Shown one piece after another: positions 35,902-48,547 of a stretch of DNA of 64,000 nt (the first letter of the stretch is position 1; each line of letters opens with the position of its first letter). A model generated the notes under the pieces. It saw only the letters and a program-made list of their open reading frames with translations. It did no database searches and was not told the origin of the DNA. Source of the stretch: Chaetomium olivaceum (taxonomy: Eukaryota > Ascomycota > Sordariomycetes > Sordariales > Chaetomiaceae); NCBI GenBank assembly GCA_039881045.1, contig JAYWVB010000046.1, positions 226,524 through 290,523 on the forward strand, written 5' to 3'. The position numbers and the translations under genes are program-made.

Positions 35902-38019
35902 ATGCCGAGGGATCTGCCATCATGGAAGAGTAGGAACGGGAGCGCGAGGTTTCCAAATTCCAGGGTTCCGTTCCGCAATAATCACAACCACGCCCAAAGT
36001 CAATCACCCAGCCCCCAGGGTACAGCCGCCCCGTCGTCAGAATTCCTATCTTTTCTCGCCGACAGTCCCCGATCCGCCAAGGGCGGCCAAAAGGACGACG
36101 ACGCGTCTTCCCTGACTCCGAGCCAGACTCCCAAGGTTTCTCGTCAAGAGGACTATCCCGGGTCGCCATGGGATGTACGTTCTTGTTTTGTTTTATTTTT
36201 TCACACACAGCCTGAAGCCAAGACAAAGCGGTTGCTAACCCAGGGCATATGCCGTTTGCTCGTAGGCTCCAAAGTCGGAATTTACGCGGGGCGCGGATCT
36301 CGGCTCGCTTGACATCAACGACGGGGACGAGCTCGGCAATCCCGAAGACTCGAACTATGACAGCGATGACTCGATTGGGGACCAGTTTGGCGTCAGTACG
36401 GCTGGAAAAGGCATTGATCCTGGCGCGGTGGCGCCGGAGCTTCCACCCGTCACAGACGGCGAATTCTACGCAAACCTCGTGTTTCTCTCTATCCTCCGTC
36501 CCGTCGTGGGTAGGCGGGAGAGCCGCAAGAGGGACATAGAGTATGTTGAATCTAGTGATCCGGCAACTCACACACGAGAATTGGAGCTCCAACGTGACTT
36601 TCTCGACCGGCTCTGCTACCTACTTGACTACAAAAAGGGGGGCGACACTATAACGGCCGCAGCCCTCGAATTCGTCCCCCAGAACAAGCGGCCCGAGACT
36701 AAATTCCGGAACAGCGACGCAAAAACGGTCAAAATATGGTTCGCCGCGAACAATGGAATCGGCGAGGAAGCATGGGATGCCCTTCTTTGGATTCAAGAAC
36801 TGATCAAACGCAGCCAGGCCGAGGCTGATGACACAAGCGAGGACCGTCTTGCCCAGGAGATTGGTGAGCATTTCATCACGCTTGCCTCCTGCCGAGACCA
36901 GTCCGACTGCTGCAAAAAGCTCCTCAAGAACACCCGACCAGGCGCCCATCGAATCAATACGTATGCAAAGAAGATGAGAATCGCAGGAAAGGAGGTCCGC
37001 AAATCACTCGCTTCAGTCCAAAAGCCAGCCGGGTCTGGGGAGGGTACGTCTAATCTCACCGCCGCTATGTCCCATCGCCAACTGATAGTTGTGGGCTGCC
37101 CCGTTCCATCGCACTAGGTCCGCATTCCACATGGATAGATGCTTTGCGCAATGAAGCCGACAAGTTCCAACTCGTTCAGAGCTGCTACAGCGCATGGTTC
37201 GACGAGCCATATTCAACGTTTCTTCGTGGTGCTCAGCACGAAAAGGCCCCCACAGCGATGCGCGACTTTGCTCATATTGTTGCTCGGCTGGGCGCGCACA
37301 GGTATGCTGCTCTGAAAGTCGCCGCCGGTATTAAGCGGCTGCTGTGTCGCAAAGAGACTCGCTACCTTGTCGAGTTTGACAAGCTTCCTCGGCACTCACA
37401 CGCGGGGGTCCCTCTGAAGAGCACGGTTTCCCTCATTACGGGGGGCAGCGAGGACAAGTTCGAGTCGGACCCGTGGAAGGTCATTCATCGGCTCAGCCAG
37501 AGATATCCGCAAGATCGGGAGCATCTTGCCGCAGCATACATCGCAGAGGAGCAACGCAGGGGAGAGGGCAAGGCCATCTATACTTTCGCGGATGAAGTCC
37601 GCCGATGGATCAAAAGAAGAAACGGCGAGCTGGTGACGCGGTACCATGCGGAGCTTCAGGTTGCATCTTGGTTCCTCGCAAGCGGCGCCTTCTTCTTCCA
37701 GAACGACCCGTACGTTGCTTGTAGCAAGGGAGCGTGCTGGTTCTGCCACCAGTACTTGAAACTGCTCCAAAATAAACACGGGAGTAAGTTTGTGGAGCCC
37801 TCCCGGCACAATGAAATCATCCCGGGCGTCAGTTTTCCACCAACAACGTCGGACGGGGCCGGGAAGAGGGTTCAGCTGTTGAAGGACCAAATGAATGAAG
37901 TGGTTCTGGAGACCATACGGGGCATTCTCCTTGATGAACTGCCGGAGTACTCGAAGCATGCCCAATCGACGTCGGCATGGATGGACGAGGAGGAGATCTG
38001 CAGCGTCGCACGGTTCTGA
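35902..38019 (+). CDS. OTT_1508-like (fungal) zinc-dependent deaminase-fold protein
   Basis: The three-exon model (35902-36174, 36266-37043, 37118-38019; introns 91 and 74 nt, GTACGT donors) gives about 650 residues with intact frame. The N-terminus is Ser/Pro-rich and disordered, followed by an acidic patch (SNYDSDDSIGDQ). Residues about 150-400 are helical and charged with no family I recognise. The C-terminal domain has the deaminase-superfamily layout. RYHAELQVASW supplies the HAE motif (His527, Glu529) and YVACSKGACWFCHQYL supplies the zinc cysteines (Cys557 and Cys560 in CxxC, preceded by the SK signature). This matches the OTT_1508 deaminase family described in fungi and intracellular bacteria. 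The substrate is unknown; nucleic acid or nucleotide deamination is inferred from the superfamily. I took the first in-frame ATG (MPRDLPSWKS) because the upstream extension starts with GTG. It stands alone between gene-poor stretches of 3.6 and 2.7 kb. Confidence 0.82.
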
Positions 38020-40714
38020 ATTTCTGATTAATCAACAACCAACCGCACAATAACGGCGGCAACCGCTAGCTAGCTCCTGCTTGGCCTTGGGGGTTTGACG
38101 GGTCGGGGATAATTTCGGTGACTCTTGACGGAAGTCGTTTCTAGCTCACAGTTATGAATTATCAGGTGTTCAATTTCCGGGTGATTACGCTCTTTGGCTG
38201 TATTGCGTACGGAGTGCTTCAGCGCTAGAACTTGAAATGCCAGCTTGCAATCCTATGTCGGCAACCGAGACCATGAGCAGCAACAACATCATCGCTGCAC
38301 ACAATACGCCACCGAATCACTATGCGCTAGATCTGTGCAGGCCCCCTTCGATCTTGCAGCTGATTTGACCCCTAAAGGTTAGTCCATTGGGAATATAGAC
38401 ACTTTCAGTGGTATGGATTAGTGCATCGTCTGCCTAGTACTTCTGCACCTCAACTTCCTTAACATATATGTGAGAGAAGCCCCTGGAAATGTCCCACCTG
38501 TCAGACGATGGTAGCAGTTGTCACTGTGTGGTCGCAACTCACGTAGCAGGTTGCAAATGGCGAGGAGGACCGCGTAGTGGCAGGTAGGTGGTTATGTGAC
38601 TCAGGGACCATCATGAACTTAACTATTACTAACTAAGGGTACGTATTAGAGGTCATTGCAATTACTAACTAAGCGTATAGTCCTAGTAAGCTTAAAACAA
38701 GCAAGCCATTAAACTAATATATTAAACCCTGCTAACTTTTACGATTGACATGGATGATGACCAAGGTAGGCAATGTAGTTACATCTTTTTGGTGGCTAAT
38801 CATCCTATCCTTTATCTTGTCCAGTGAACGTCTTTATAATATACCATGCAACTGTGTATTGAACACTTAATTAGTAGTACTTCGTAAATTCAGTTTGCTG
38901 TTCCTAGTTGATAATAATGAACTTTTTTCGGCTGTTTGAGAGTGGAATTGTATAATAAAATCCTCCTAGTCGTGAATAATCCATACACTTCTATGGATCT
39001 CTCCATGCGAAAAGACCATGTCATTTTCGTACACCAGACACTTCTGCTCCTCGCCTATTACAGTCAACTCAACTCGGCCATCGCCACACCACATACCATT
39101 TAAAACAGAACACGCCGATATACTTGAGGATACGAAGCCCGAAAAGCCTCGTTGCCCCAGTCCTAGAGCGAAAAAGAGTAGTAGTTAGGGAAATTGGATG
39201 ACCTTTTGCATTTCCTGTTAATAGACTCGACATCTAACTACTCTGCATCTTTTTTTCACTTGCTCAAGGGCTCCTTGCTTAGAAACCAGACTTATATGTA
39301 AGGAGAGTTGTCTCGGAAGGTTCGAGCCGTAGAGTTGAGTAACGTTGTTCTTTCTTATCTCTCATCATCCTGCTTCCTGGCTCCTCCTTCACTTCTTCGT
39401 TCCTTACAGCTCATCCGCGTTCTGATACCTCCCGTAACTTCGCCACCAATGATGACTGATCGCTGGGTTTTCGCTGGCCTTTGAATGCAGCATTCTCCAG
39501 CCCAAACCTAAGTTTCGATGAGTTAAAAAACTTAACGAATGGCTTGCAGACTTGGTGGAAATGTAACAACCCCTTGACTGTATCAGTATGATCTTCGTGC
39601 GATCTGATAACTTTAGTTTCCTTGTTTTCATTGACACAATGCTCTCGGATTCTGGGACGAGTGCACTGCTTGCTTCAATAGGTCGAAAAGATACCGATGA
39701 CGTTGGGGGCCGGGATCTATTCTTTGAAAGGCTTGGTGTTCTCCTTGCCGAGCCGGTACTCGGTTTTAACACGGAGCACGTGGTCGAATAACCTCCAGCC
39801 GTAGTTGGGCTGACTTGACTGGGGAAGCCTGAGACCCTTCGATGGTATAGGGCTACGGCGGGTGCCGGATGGGCGTCGAGAGCCGCGGGCTGGAAGGAGC
39901 TTGTCGGAGGACCAAGGAAGAGCAGGGTGGTAGGTTGCTGCAATGTACTGACTGCCATCTTCGTTATCAGAGTCTACCAGTATGGGAGGGACTTTTGCGT
40001 TGATAAACCACGAGTCGAGCTTGCCCTGTTTTACCCGCAAGGAGGGAGGGCTGGTCGTAGGTAGGGTGGTTTGGCGGCTAGGAGAATCGGGGGTCACGAG
40101 GGTTAACAGACATCTGGTGGGAAAGGTGTAATTAAGCTCCTTGATGTTCCAACCATCGTCGCGAGGATGCTGGAGGTGGCTTGAATGTGGGCTTCCACGG
40201 TTGCGGTAAGAGTCAAACTCACTGTAAAAGTTCGGAGTTTCAAGTCTGACAACTGAGTTTAGCCGAGGGCGCCCTTATCACAGCGTTCAATTCAGACTTG
40301 ATGACGAAGAAAAAGGCAGAGGCAGTGCAGTGCGTCTGATTCCCATAGGCAATACAGTGAGGACACCATATAATAGTCAATAACTTCACCCGCGTAATCA
40401 ATTTTGACGTTCTCTCTTACAAGCTGCCTCGGTCCCTTCACAACCAGACACTATCCCCGAATTAATATCACTCTCATCAAAAGCCAGCAAACTCCGTCGA
40501 CCGTCGACCGTACACCCCAACCCAGTCCAGTCCCCAGCCAGTCCAATATTGAAACGTCACCCCCCTAGGCCCTTAGCAACATAAACACCGGGTATCCAAC
40601 CATCATCAACCCCCCAACCCAACCCCCAACCCAACCCCCAATCCAAAACACAAAAGAAAAGAAAGTCCCCAACACGAGCGCGATAAAACCCCCCCCAAAA
40701 AAAGAGTTAAGAGA
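38020..40714. other. 2.7-kb AT-richer gene-poor region
   Basis: The left half (38020-39400) is AT-rich with repeated ATTACTAACTAAG motifs near 38625 and 38661. On the minus strand, 39404-40097 holds two overlapping frames with moderately protein-like composition (for example LDSWFINAKVPPILVDSDNED), but they begin without ATG and are in different frames. A small broken gene is possible but unproven. C/A-rich low complexity covers 40560-40710. Confidence 0.55.
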
Positions 40715-42475
40715 TCAGCGCCTCCCGGGCGGCGCGGCAAACGCCGTCCGAATCTCCCACGACTCGACGGGACTCCCCGTCGCCCGGGGACTCTTGCGCC
40801 CGCCCCCCGCTCCCGCCGCAGCCAACAAGCCACTGCTGCGTGATGACTTGAGCTGTGGTGATGGTGACTGCTGCGGCGGCGGCGGCGGTGTGCTTGCCAT
40901 GGCTGTTGGGACGGCGCTGTCTAGTTTGATGACGGGCCGCCTTCCGCTCGCCCCGCTATCCCTCTGTCGGTGGTGATGGTGGTGGTGGTGGGTTGGTGGT
41001 GTTTGTGTTTGTTCTGACGGTAGCGGCCAGGCGTGGCTGCGCAGGAGCGGGGTCATGCCCGTGCCCGCGCCGGGTATGGTGCTGGTCGGGCTGGTGATGC
41101 TGGTGGTGGGGCTTACCGCAACGGCGGTGTGCACGCCGTGCTCGGCGGGAACGTAGGGCTTGAGGGCGGGCAGGAGGGCCGAGGTGCTGCGGACGGACTC
41201 GGCGGAGAGCGGGGAGCGGAAGTCGGAGGGGGAGTGGTAGACGCGTTCTGCGGCGGAGGAGGAGGGGGATGTGTAGGCTTGTGGGGGCGGCGTGGGTGGG
41301 ATGGCGGTTGTGATGTGCAGGGGCATGGAGCCTTTGTGGTGCGTGATGTGCGCGGTGGTGGCGGTCGCGATGGTGGTGTCTTCTTCTTCCCCGTGGGGGT
41401 AGGGTGATTTCCAGATGGAGGAGCGGTGGTGGGTTGGGACGCCGGGTTGTTGTTCGACCACGGGGGTGGAGAGGCCCTCTTCAGCACCGGGCCACAAGCG
41501 CGGCGAGACCATGTGTGTCTGGCACTGGAACGACATGGAGGAGTGGTGGCGGTTGTTGAACTGGGCGTAGTAGTCGGCCTCGGCGCTGGCGCGGACGCGC
41601 TTGTTTCTCCGCCTGCGCAGGCAGACAAACGTGATCCCCGCGACAGTGAGGAGGAAGACAATCACGCCGACTACGATACCGACAATGACGGGGATAGCCG
41701 GACCTGACTTTGTATCATCCTTGTCGAGACTTGCCGGGTCAACAACTTCGATTCGGGTGTCGGAAAAGATGGTGTCGCTCAAACCGAGAAGGGTACCCGG
41801 AGCGGGTTGTTGGCGACAGCCGGCTTCTAGGGCCCGAAAGTCTGAGGCTGTTAGTATACGGTATGTACTAGCCTCATAACTGCGGGCACTTACAGTTTGC
41901 TAGATACTCGGACGTCCCTTCAGCAGCAATACAGGGGATACAGGTGTCAAAGTGGGAAAAGTCCATGGCGTCCCCATCCCCAGCCAAGCAGTAGGAGTAA
42001 GCGGTTGTACCACTGGGGTCCTGAAGACCGTGCTGTATACCGGCCTGAAGCATGCCGCATGCGGTGCTCGTGGTGCATGGTGTCGACTTGGTCGCGTTAG
42101 GGTATCCAAAAACACAGTACGCCGCTGTGTACCTTAAGTTATCTGAATCAGGGGTCAGTAGAAGTTCAAACATTGGAAGCCGTAAGACGTACAGAGAAAC
42201 CACATGGTGTCACTCTCACGCCCTTGAGAGAAGGTGCTGGTTTGTAGGCAGGTCATGCAGCTCTTGAACTTGGTTCCGGTGGGGCCCGAGTAGTCGGCAT
42301 CTTTGCAGGTGATGTCGGAGTTTTTTGTGGTGGAGGAATTGGGGTCCGAGGTATCGAGGTCGGGTGAGTCCCGACATACTGAGGAACAGGGCGAGTTTGG
42401 CGTTACTTGAAGTGCCGAGGAGAGCTGTGATGTCGAGAAGAGGGCGAGAAGTGTGTATAGGGCCGATTTCACCAT
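40715..42475 (-). CDS. Single-pass surface protein with Cys-rich ectodomain (paralogue 1)
   Basis: Three exons (42193-42475, 41894-42142, 40715-41841; introns 50 and 52 nt) encode about 552 residues in intact frame. A signal peptide (MVKSALYTLLALFSTSQLSSA) precedes a Cys-rich ectodomain: SPCSSVC, FKSCMTCLQTS, NLRYTAAYCVFGYPNA, STACGMLQ, FDTCIPCIAAEG and YFRALEAGC. A transmembrane helix (IPVIVGIVVGVIVFLLTVAG) is followed by a basic stop-transfer CLRRRRNKR and a long Ser/Pro/His-rich cytoplasmic tail. Such proteins are common in filamentous fungi and often annotated only as membrane or 'LPXTG-domain' proteins. A role at the cell surface or wall is inference. Exon structure and Cys spacing match the gene at 48.5-50.2 kb. 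Confidence 0.85.
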
Positions 42476-44104
42476 CTTGTTGATGTGTTGGTCTAGGACT
42501 GAGGTATTAGGGGTAGAATAGAGCCCAGGTCCGGCCGGGGATATCAGAAGGACGTGTGGGAGAATAAACAGGTCTATTATTCAGGAGGATCAACGAAGCG
42601 AAGGACGTCCCACTTCCACGTCGAAGGCAAATAGCAAGTAAGAAGATTAGAAACTAAACAAGGGCCATCGGAAGAGAGACCGGGAACCATGTGAGGGGTG
42701 GCAGAGCTCTGTTTCAAATAGCTATCTCTCGTTGCACGACATAGGGAAAAGGAGTTCTGCATCGATGGCACTTTTACACTCTCCCGTGCCGCCCATGGGA
42801 CGGTTGACCTCACGAGGTGGTGTGCGGATGTGACGAGCTGCATGCAGCCCTCGAGGGCCTGAGCAGAACGGGCATGTGGAGCCAGCTGGGCGGCGAAGGG
42901 ATGCTCAGGTATGGCACCGACAAGCCTTTTCTAGGCCGTATCGGGGTGTGACGGGCTGAGAGCATTTCCGTGAGCCGCTGGCCCCTTGCGCTTCTAGGCA
43001 TGGTGCTGGTTCCTTCAGGGCCGACGCTCGGCACATGGCTACTCCCGGGGAATCGGCAACGGTCCAGTGGTCGATAGGCCAATCAAGATCGTGGATCCCT
43101 TTCGATGGCACAGATTGGATTTTTGGTTCAACCGATCTATTGACACTGATGAGATGGTGTGGGTGAATTCTCGCGCGCTTAAACCGTCTAGACTCGACTC
43201 GATTCGATGTCGATTTGCCTCGATTCTCTTCGGCTTCTGACTCAACCGACTCAACCTCCATCAGCTTGTAGTCTGATCGAGGCTCAATTGCAGAAAGCGA
43301 ACATCAGAAGGCCACGAACACCGGCCGCATCGGCCGAGTCGACAGGCCGATGGTCCCAACAGCCCGGGTTGCGTCTGGACGGCCGCAGTGTTTCGGCGGT
43401 TTTCTTGTTTTTTCGAGGATCGAGCCAATTGACTTATCGAAGAGAGACGTTGTGCGGGGCAGGTCTTGGCCGGCGCTTCGAGGTCTGCCAAGGCACACTA
43501 GGCCAGATCAGCGCAGGTATCGAGGCCTCGAACCAACAGCATGCAACAGGGCGCCACAACCACTTCTCATTGGTTTTCAACAACGACAGCTTCTGCAAGT
43601 CACGACCAACCTCACTCACAGCCCCTCCAGCTTCTGTGAACGCCGTACATGAACTCCGCCAAAGCGCTAAGCTGTTCAGGTGAACGATCATCGGATGCGG
43701 GATGGCAACGGCAGACGCACGCACAACAGTGTCGGGGTATGGAACCCGGGCCCGCTTCTACGCTGCCGAGGTCACGGTATCTGCACAGTAGAGTAGAAGT
43801 AGGAGGCGGCGAGGTCGTCGGCCGAGTTTCAACATCTTCAGCTTTGCTCAGCTCAGCGCAAGACAGAGGCAGTGAGCGCATGACGTTACGGCTAGAGACG
43901 TACGGCCGTGGCAGCAGGTGATGGAGAAGTAGGTAGTTACTAGGTTGAACATAAGGTGATTGCTTCTAGATTGCGAGATATTCAAGGACTGTTTCACTCG
44001 GGAATCTCATTCTGATCTAGTTAGCTCGGTGTAAGCAAAGCGTATAGTTATCCCTTGGATAACCTCTTTCAACCAACCCTTTCCAACTAACACCGCAAAC
44101 ACCA
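42476..44104. other. Intergenic region, surface protein promoter side
   Basis: About 1.6 kb. Overlapping frames on both strands show no conserved features. A GACTCGACTCGATTCGATG patch near 43190-43215 is a short imperfect repeat. No gene is supported. Confidence 0.6.
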
Positions 44105-45374
44105 TCACGACACAGTAACCGTCGACCCCGTAACCGCCATCTCCGCGCCAAACAAGCACCTGCCCTCCGGACAATCCCCATGAAACACCATCCACCCACC
44201 GCCGGGCACGCTCGCCGCGCCCCCCGGCGCCGTAACATTGAACCCATCCCCCGTCTGAATCAGCGCCCCATCCACCCTCGCGTACGGCCCCGAGATATTC
44301 CCCTCGGCCACCGCATAATGCACACTATACCCCGGCCCATCCCAACAATGATTACTATAAAACAGCACATACCTCCCCCCACCATTACCATCAGAAACCC
44401 AAAGCAAATCCGGCGCCTCCACCAACGGCCCATCCCCCGCTCCCCCATCCCGATCCAACACCTCCACCCCCTCCCCCACCAACCCCACCCCGTCCGCCCC
44501 ATCCACCTCCTGCAGCACAATCGGCGTACTCTGCTCCGGCGCCACCCCGTTGTTGCACTCCCCGCCGCTGCCCAGCGAGTTCCCGTCGATCTTGTACAAC
44601 AAGTAAACACGCCCCCCATTGCTGCTGCTGCTGTGTTGTTGCCGTTGTTGGTGTTGTCGGCCGCGGGGGGCGGAACACGGACGGGTCGATGGCGCCGCCG
44701 CGGTCGAGCGGGCAGATCAAGGGTGAGGGGAGGGGAGTGTAAGGGCCGAGGATGGAGGATGTGGTGGTGGCGGCGCCGATGCAGTGCAGGTGGGAGGTGT
44801 TGGTGTTGGTGTTGGAAGAAGAGGAGGAGGAGGAGAGTTGGGCGGCGTAGTAGAGGATGTAGGTTACATTGGAAGTGGTGGTGGTGGTGTTGAGTTGGAG
44901 GATGGAGGGGGCCCAGGTTTGGGAGCCGGTGCCGGCGGTCCAGGGGCCGGGGGTGGGGAGCGGATCGGCCGAGGGGAGGTAGGTCCAGGGACCGGAAGGG
45001 TGGGTGGCGGAGGCGGCTTGGATGTTTTTGTAGGTGGGTTCTGTGGTTGTGGTTGTAGTTGTGTCGTCGCTGGTGGTGGTGTTGGTGGCGTTGGGTGACC
45101 ACCAGCCGCCGGTCGCGAAGGCGTACCATGTTCCCGAGGGGCGGTCTTGGATGATGCAGGGGTCGGGGAAGTTGAGCTCCAGGAGCGGGGTTTTGGTGAG
45201 GGTGGTTGGTCGTGGGAGAAGGAGGATCAGGAGGAGGTAGGTCGGTATGAGGAGCGGGATCATCGCGATGATCAGTCGGACGAGGGGGCGGTGTCGCGTC
45301 TGCCGGAGCAGGAAGCGGAACGGTGAAGCGCACGTCTTGAAGAGCGAGGCTAGTAGTCGGCGGGCTGCCGCCAT
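44105..45374 (-). CDS. Membrane-anchored glycoside hydrolase family 43 protein (frame interrupted once)
   Basis: GH43 enzymes (xylosidases, arabinofuranosidases, arabinanases) have a five-bladed beta-propeller. The ATG at 45374 opens a basic cytosolic stub and a signal anchor at about residues 33-54 (LIIAMIPLLIPTYLLLILLL). The catalytic base Asp71 is in ELNFPDPCIIQ. Next come GTWYAFATGG, QTWAPSILQL and GGAIDPSVFR (the pKa-modulating Asp). In the second frame come LVEAPDLLWV (the proton-donor Glu) and RYVLFYSNHCWDGPGYSVHYA. The two frames meet at a six-base run (C6 on the + strand, 44612-44617). One base fewer yields WGRVYLLYKIDGNSLGS. A Thr/Asn/Ser-rich insertion between blades (for example SSSSSSNTNTNTS) is longer than usual. 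Topology suggests a type II membrane or secreted enzyme; the exact sugar specificity cannot be read. Confidence 0.9.
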
Positions 45375-46187
45375 TCATTATCGAGACTGAGTAGTAGTTT
45401 CGAGGTAGCTTCCGCCTGCCACAGGATTCCGCTGTCTAGAATGTGATCGAAGTTCCGGGCGGTTGATGCCATGTGAAAGTTGTTGTGGGCTGGTTGGCGC
45501 CAAAGAAATTTACACCGTGGCAGTTGTTCGGGGCATGGAGCCGCGGGGTTGCGGAAATCACTATGTAGGGCGAAGCAATATCGTTAAGGTTGACCGGTGA
45601 TCTCATCTATAGGAGGTCTTACCGTCACCACCCGGAGATGCTTCCCAGAGACACTTACCTGCAGGCGTCGGACGGCGGGCAGCCAGGCAGCTGTTACCAA
45701 AAACACAGATGCAATGAGCGCGCGGTCGCAGAGAATCTGGCTATTGTTGTTTGTTCCAGCTGGTTAGTTCTATCAACCAAGTCCGGCGACTGAATGCCTT
45801 GATTTAGTCTGAATTGCGGACGGAGGTGACGTGGTTGATGATGCATGAACCTGCATCGTTGAGAGTATGGCTGACATTCCGACACCCGCGTTGCCTTTTG
45901 CACTGAGCGCGTCCGACGTAAACCCTAAAATTGGGTGTCAACTTCCAGATATCCACCATGGTCAGAGCGCTGCTTCACCCGCGGTGGCTCATTGTAAAGA
46001 CACGCCTAGATTTAGGACACATCTATGTTACCTGCGGGGAATCCCCTGAAATATTAACAGCTGAATCCACCGCCATGACCAGACAAACAACCAGAAACGC
46101 CGACATTTTCCGTGCAACGGCCGCAGCCAAGCAAAACGCCTCCATCCAGAAGCAAGAAGGAACACCCAGATCATACAGTCTTCCCAC
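45375..46187. other. Intergenic region, GH43 promoter and CBF5 3' end
   Basis: About 810 bp with no supported gene. Frames on the + strand are short and unlike known proteins. Confidence 0.6.
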
Positions 46188-47802
46188 TTAATCACTGTCA
46201 TCCGCCTCCTTGCCCTTCTTCTTCTCTTTCTTCTCCTTTTTCTCCTTCTTCGCCCGTTTGCGTGCCGCCTTCTCCTCGGCCGTCTCGCCCTCGTGCTTCT
46301 TGCGCTTCTTGTTCTCCTCGTCTGGCTTCTCCTCCGCGGTCGGGGCAGCCTCGATCTGCTTCTGGGGAGAAGCAGCCTCTAGAGCAGCAGGCGCGTTGGC
46401 CGCAGCGGCAGCGGCATCGGCGGCGCCGTAGTCGGTGTAGCCCTGCTGCCACTTGGCCGGGGTGGCCTCGTTGGTGCGACCGAACTTGTCGAGCTTGCCG
46501 TCCGCCTTGAGCTTCTTTTTCTCCATGGCGACAGGGCCGAGGCCCCAGCGGCGGGGGTACAAGTCGCGCTCCATGATGCAGCGCTTGACCTTGGCAACGA
46601 CGCCATGATCGCATGTGGACATTCTGTTCGCCGGTTAGTGAAAAGTCTGGCAAAAGAACGCTGACATGGCAACATACTCGACAGTGCTCATCTGAGCAAT
46701 ACCAATAGCGATGGCTTCGCCCTTGGTGGTCATGAGGACGACCTCCTCGTGGGCGTCAATGCTGGCGTCGTACCGCAGCAGACCGGGAAGCATCAGCTTG
46801 GCGCCGTAGCAGACGGCGTTGACAGCCGAGTCCTTGACGACAAGGCGCTTGTAGGTGCAGAGCAGCGTCTCGAGCGGCTGGATGACCTTGCGCAGGTACG
46901 ACTCGTCGCCGCCGTTGTCGTACTGCCATTGAGCATCGAGAACATCGTGCAATGTGACCAGCGAGCCGTTGTCCTCCGACATGACACCGGAGCGCACACG
47001 GCGAAGCTCCTGCATGTGGGCGCCTACGCCGAGGAGCAGACCCAGGTGCACGCAAAGGGTACGGATGTAGGTGCCGGCCTCGCAGGAAACCCAGAAAACA
47101 CCGAGGTGGCGGTCGTTGTCGAACTCGATCAGCTTGCTCTCGTGGATCGTGCGGATACGCAGCTGGCGCTTGACAGCCGAAATGAGGGGCGGGCGCTGGA
47201 AGAGGGCACCGGTGAGGGTCTCGAGGGCCTTGGCGAAAGCCGGCTCGCCGCCGGGAATGGTGTCGTGGAAACGAACGACGGCAACGTACTCCTTACCGGC
47301 ACCTTGCTGGGCCTTGACGAGGCGGGTGGCGCGGTCAATGCAGACAACTAGTCCGGTTAGCCGATACTGCCATTGGCTTTTTCACAAAATGGAACGACGT
47401 ACTCAGGCAGCCAGTGACCTTGGGATCGAGGGTACCAGAGTGACCAGTCTTCTCGACACTGCAAAATTGTTAGCGCCACCATTCCAACATCTTTTCTCCC
47501 AATCCCACATACCGGAGCATCCGCTTGAGCCAAGCAACGACTTCGTGCGAAGAGGGGTTGGACGGCTTGTCGAGGTTGATAACACCGCTCGAAACGTAGG
47601 ACTTGATGTCACGCTTGTAGGGCGAAGAGCCGTTGGGAATGGGCGTGAAATGGCCGGAGCGCACCAACATCTTGTCGTAGTTCTTCAGCAGGAGGGGCCA
47701 GTCGCTGGTGTTCAGCGTCGGCACCAGACTCTGAGGCTTGATCATGTATTCATCATCCTCATTGTTGACCCCCCTCTTCACCAGCGCTTTCGAGTCCGAC
47801 AT
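46188..47802 (-). CDS. CBF5: CBF5/dyskerin, H/ACA snoRNP pseudouridine synthase
   Basis: Cbf5 is the catalytic subunit of H/ACA snoRNPs, converting uridine to pseudouridine in rRNA and other RNAs in the nucleolus. Four exons (47513-47802, 47403-47458, 46678-47347, 46188-46623) encode about 483 residues with intact frame; introns are 54, 55 and 54 nt. I chose the ATG at 47802 (MSDSKALVKRG). Features in order: YMIKPQSLVPTLNTSDWPLL (DKCLD segment), INLDKPSNPSSHEVVAWLKR, the catalytic loop EKTGHSGTLDPKVTGCL (Asp108), RATRLVKAQQGAGKEYV, SCEAGTYIRTLCVHLG, then the PUA domain (KLMLPGLLRYDASID, TTKGEAIAIGIAQMSTVE) and GVVAKVKRCIMERDLYPRRWG. The tail is the usual Lys/Glu nucleolar-targeting repeat (KKEKKEKKEKKKGKE). 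Everything matches the family and nothing is missing. Confidence 0.97.
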
Positions 47803-48547
47803 TGTGATGGTGTTTTGTGCGTGGTGTTTTGTAGTCGTACTGAATAAAACCCCCACTCAAGCCTCAGATTTGCTTGATTGAAAAACAAAGAATCCCGATA
47901 CCGCGTCGTTCGTAGGGCAATTTGATTCGTACCAAAAAAGACAAACAAGGTTATAGGTGGACCGTGAGTATATTCACGCGTCGGCCGGCAGGCTGGATCG
48001 AGTAGTCGGACAGTCGCCGTACGATTTTCCACCGTCAGTGATCGTTGACCTCGAAAGCTCTGTCCACTCGCGACCCGAAATTTTTTTTGAGCAAGAGGCC
48101 GATGTGGGGAAGCGATAACGCTGCCTCGAGATGGCGCTAAGCCCATTGTGAACTGGTTCTCACGTGCCGATAAGAGGTGGGCTGGTGGTTGGTTATCACG
48201 GTTATGCACGGTTCAGGTTATGCAAGTGATGGAGCACAATAGAGGGTGTGAGTTGACTAACGGGGGTTCATGCATTCAACGGTTTTGGTGAGGACAAGGG
48301 TGCATTAGCATGATAACTTGCTAAGTGACTATCCTCAACCACCTGGCCATTGATATATAGTACAGATCCAGTATATACACGCAGACAATACACGTGCCCT
48401 ATCCCGTCCTTCCATGTCCACAAAGCAAAGGCCTACCCTGAGGTGGCATCCAGGTATATCCAACTCCATCCAGATCCGGGTATTATGACATCAAGAAAAA
48501 ACACACATATCGAACTCCATCTGCAGGGGGCTTACTCCTTGACCGTC
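47803..48547. other. CBF5 promoter region
   Basis: About 745 bp between the CBF5 start and the 3' end of surface-protein paralogue 2. An A-rich stretch at 47875-47950 lies upstream of CBF5. No gene is supported. Confidence 0.6.

Noticed and set aside
39404..40097. Two overlapping minus-strand frames with protein-like stretches
   Set aside because: No ATG start, a frame change in the middle and no family recognised; kept only as a remark in the spacer entry.
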